DNA from: Chionis minor
Taxonomy: Eukaryota; Chordata; Aves; Charadriiformes; Chionididae
DNA length: 64,000 nt
Assembly: GCA_013398295.1 (NCBI GenBank)
Contig: VZSF01008154.1
Coordinates: forward strand, 328,683-392,682
Direction of reading: 5' to 3'
This document shows positions 62,001-64,000 of this stretch, in pieces. A program made the translations under genes and the position numbers. Below the pieces are notes generated by a model. It was given only the letters and a program-made list of their open reading frames with translations, ran no database searches and was not told the DNA's origin. Position 1 is the first letter of the stretch. Every line of letters starts with the position of its first letter.

Positions 62001-63419
62001 TTGGCAAAGTGGGAGGCTGGTAGCGATTTATAGAAAAATTGATTCGCTTCAGCCATTGCTGTGTTCTTTCCCTTGATCTCGAGTGGCTTTGGGCATTGAT
62101 TCACAGACTTCTAAATGCCTGTGAAGGTCACCCAATAAGCCTTCTGTCCACTATCTCATTAAAGGGCAGCAAAAATTCAAATTAATACCAGACCCTACCA
62201 CAGGGTGGAAGCCTGACGAGCGATTTCTTTCTAAGTGCAATTAAAAATAATTCTAAATACAGCGGACAAAATGCACAGGAAGGCAGCAAAAGAACTGTAG
62301 TAGCCAATTTTTTTCAGGAGCGATTTCCGCAGACCCTCTCAGGGTATTGCATTGTCGTTTCATTCTCATGTAAGATGAATAACCCCGTGAGAAGGCAATT
62401 CCGAATGCTCCACACACAGGTCTGGGTTTGCTGCTGGACGTGCTGGATCCTTCCCCGGTGGTGTATTCCAGGATTGGGGCAGGAGCTGCTCCGCTTCTGC
62501 CCTGGCTGCCCTATTACTTTCTCATAAAGAAAATTACCCCTGTAGTTGAAACTACCGAGCCGACAGCAGCTGGGTGGTCTAGCAGGGCTTCGTCTCCATC
62601 GGCGGGTGGTGGCAACCGCTTGTTATTAAGCACTATTAATTAAGCACTGTTATTAACGATGATAAGTGCTTGCTATTCAGAGTAAGTAACGGGCAACTTC
62701 ATGTTTCCAGTGAAACAAGCAGGATCACGGCAGGGAGGGAGCTGCCACTGCTGGTCTGGATCGCTGCTTGGAAGGAGGCTGCCTACCTGCTTCCAGGCAG
62801 CATGCGGAGTAAGTTATTTGCCAACAGAAGGCAGGTTTCACGAGGATCGCTGCTGCTCGGGGTCTTCATCTCCAGCTTTTTCCTTTACTATCTGGACTGC
62901 TTTTTCCTCCTGGATGCTCTTCATCTGTCCTGCCGGTACTGCCGATTGCACCTAGTACAGACGGCCAACAAACTGGAAAGATCCCCGCTGGTTTTTCTCC
63001 CTCCTAAAATGCAACTTAGCTAGTGAAATCAAACACTTTTTTCCTTGCGGTTTCCAGCAGGGAAGGGAACGGGAAGTGCCCAAATACGCGGGGGCAAAGG
63101 GGATGGCTGTTCTTGGGGCACTTCCAGCCGGGGTCAGGAGCAAACCCACACTAAGGCCTTTTTGCCGGAGTTCCCCAGGCCAAAACTTCCGGCATGGAAG
63201 GGGTTTAGATGCTCCCCCAAACTTTCACATGCCTGTCCCAACTGCAGACCCCCGAGATTTCCTCGTCAAGGCTTCTCGGTGAAAACGAGAAAGAAAAAAA
63301 GAAAGAGCGTAACGGGACTTATATTTGGATTTATGTTCGAGTATGTATATACTACACTAATCTGATTACACATCGGGAATACTCCTTGGCAACGGCTTTT
63401 TTTTCTTTACGAATCCAGC
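62001..63419. other. unique sequence, no gene recognised
   Basis: It contains a 14-bp tandem repeat at 62625-62655. A 117-codon plus-strand frame (62670-63023) has no family match. Nothing else is supported. Confidence 0.5.
62625..62655. repeat. 14-bp tandem repeat with TTAAGCACT core
   Basis: ATTAAGCACTATTA is followed at once by ATTAAGCACTGTTA and a partial third unit. It carries several TTAAT/ATTAA cores of the kind bound by homeodomain proteins, but function is not shown. Confidence 0.8.
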
Positions 63420-63870
63420 CTCAGCGACGTTACAGCCTTGGCAGGAGAAGAGCAAATCACACCCGCCAGCACTGCGCCCCTCCGCTTCTGCCTCTCTCCT
63501 TTGCCGGAGCCATGAAGCTCCCGTGGCGTGGACCCCCCAGGATCCATCTGTCCGTCCATCCGTCCGTCGCCTCCCCAAAGCAGCTCAGCCCAAAAATATC
63601 AAACCCTTCCTGCCACCAACTTCACCATTCCAAACCTAAATCCCATGCCGCCACCGCCAACCCGAGCTCTCTGGTCGGGAGGGAGAGCGAGCTGCAAGCA
63701 CAGAAGCGCTGCCGTACAGCAAGAAGGGGGAACGGCCAAGTTGGGCGCTGCTGCATTAAGCTTAATTAAGATTTTATTCATGCTTTTTTGACGTGCCCCA
63801 CCACAGCAGCAGCGCTGCGCCAGCCCCGCGCCTGCGGGTGGGTGGGCACACCTGCGCAGGTGCCTGCGAG
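63420..63870. promoter_or_regulatory. CpG-rich block at the window end
   Basis: Dense CpGs from about 63423 to 63868, for example GTCCGTCCATCCGTCCGTCG, CCGCCACCGCCAACCCG and AGCGCTGCGCCAGCCCCGCG. It looks like the edge of a CpG island or promoter that may continue beyond the window. Frames on both strands are long because stops are rare, and none is recognisable. A perfect E-box palindrome lies near its right edge (63849-63862). Confidence 0.4.
63849..63862. promoter_or_regulatory. 14-bp E-box palindrome
   Basis: CACCTGCGCAGGTG is its own reverse complement and holds two E-boxes of the CACCTG/CAGGTG type (bound by E2A-class bHLH and by SNAI/ZEB zinc-finger factors) around a TGCGCA centre. 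Confidence 0.45.
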
Positions 63871-63876
63871 CATTTT

Positions 63877-63926
63877 GGGGGGGCCATAAGGGGTTTTTTG
63901 GGGAGGTTATTATTATTATTTGGGGG
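63877..63926 (+). other. G-run cluster, possible G-quadruplex
   Basis: G7, G4, G4 and G5 runs within 50 bp, interrupted by a (TTA)4 repeat. The first three are closely spaced, and the last loop is too long for the usual rule. Confidence 0.4.
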
Positions 63927-64000
63927 TTTTTTTGCGGTTTAACTGGAGGATGAGCGGAACGGACAACCATCCATCCACTGCCCGTGTACTCCCATCCCGG

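Noticed and set aside
1..64000. CRISPR arrays, prophage or defence systems, toxin systems, tRNA/rRNA genes and endogenous retrovirus or LTR elements.
   Set aside because: I looked for regularly spaced repeats, tRNA T-loop motifs, paired LTR-like direct repeats and recognisable gag/pol motifs, and found none. The only reverse-transcriptase remnants are CR1. No undescribed system can be supported from sequence alone.

Overview
This window looks like sauropsid nuclear DNA, most probably from a bird. The basis is the repeat content: seven fragments of the CR1 LINE family, several with recognisable (TCTATGAT)-type 3' tails, lie in AT-rich unique sequence with few interspersed repeats and scattered short CpG-rich blocks. 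I see no bacterial-style gene packing, no operons, no CRISPR array and no tRNA or rRNA gene. The only protein family I recognise is the broken CR1 reverse-transcriptase reading frame at 12.6-13.4 kb. The many other open frames of 60-200 codons look like chance frames in non-coding DNA.

Layout: 1-12.6 kb is AT-rich unique sequence with one CpG-rich patch (5.03-5.64 kb). CR1 fragments lie at 12.6-13.4, 19.2 and 30.3 kb on the minus strand. These three are close copies of one subfamily, and the first and third are nearly identical, which suggests recent activity. An older minus-strand CR1 tail is at 24.5 kb. Plus-strand CR1 3' ends lie at 34.2 and 56.0 kb, and another minus-strand tail at 56.7 kb abuts long A tracts. 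Short CpG-rich blocks occur at 18.4-18.7, 34.0-34.2, 52.4-52.75, 57.45-57.97, 61.64-62.0 and 63.4-63.87 kb. The strongest is a 1.5 kb island at 37.8-39.3 kb that contains a C-tract assembly gap.

Transcription: the most gene-like structure is on the minus strand. A 1.0 kb segment at 48.64-49.68 kb has the architecture of a 3'-terminal exon: a short open frame, a long AT-rich tail and an AATAAA signal. A CpG-rich block with an ATG frame running into a splice-donor-like site at 57.9 kb could be a matching 5' end. The island at 37.8-39.3 kb also contains a perfect minus-strand GTAAGT, and 3'-UTR-like sequence with AATAAA signals lies downstream on that strand at 27.9-28.2 and 22.96 kb. These links are inferences. 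I recognise no encoded protein in them, and splice-like sites are common by chance.

Other structure: a 74-bp minisatellite (50.47-50.69 kb), a 63-bp-period duplication with near-palindromic cores (59.68-59.78 kb), a 40-bp tandem duplication (58.67-58.75 kb), a perfect 12-bp-stem hairpin (14.63 kb), a 14-bp E-box palindrome (63.85 kb), a CACGTGA cluster (21.5 kb), a 25-G run (31.95 kb), and many poly-A/poly-T tracts. I found no convincing previously undescribed system.
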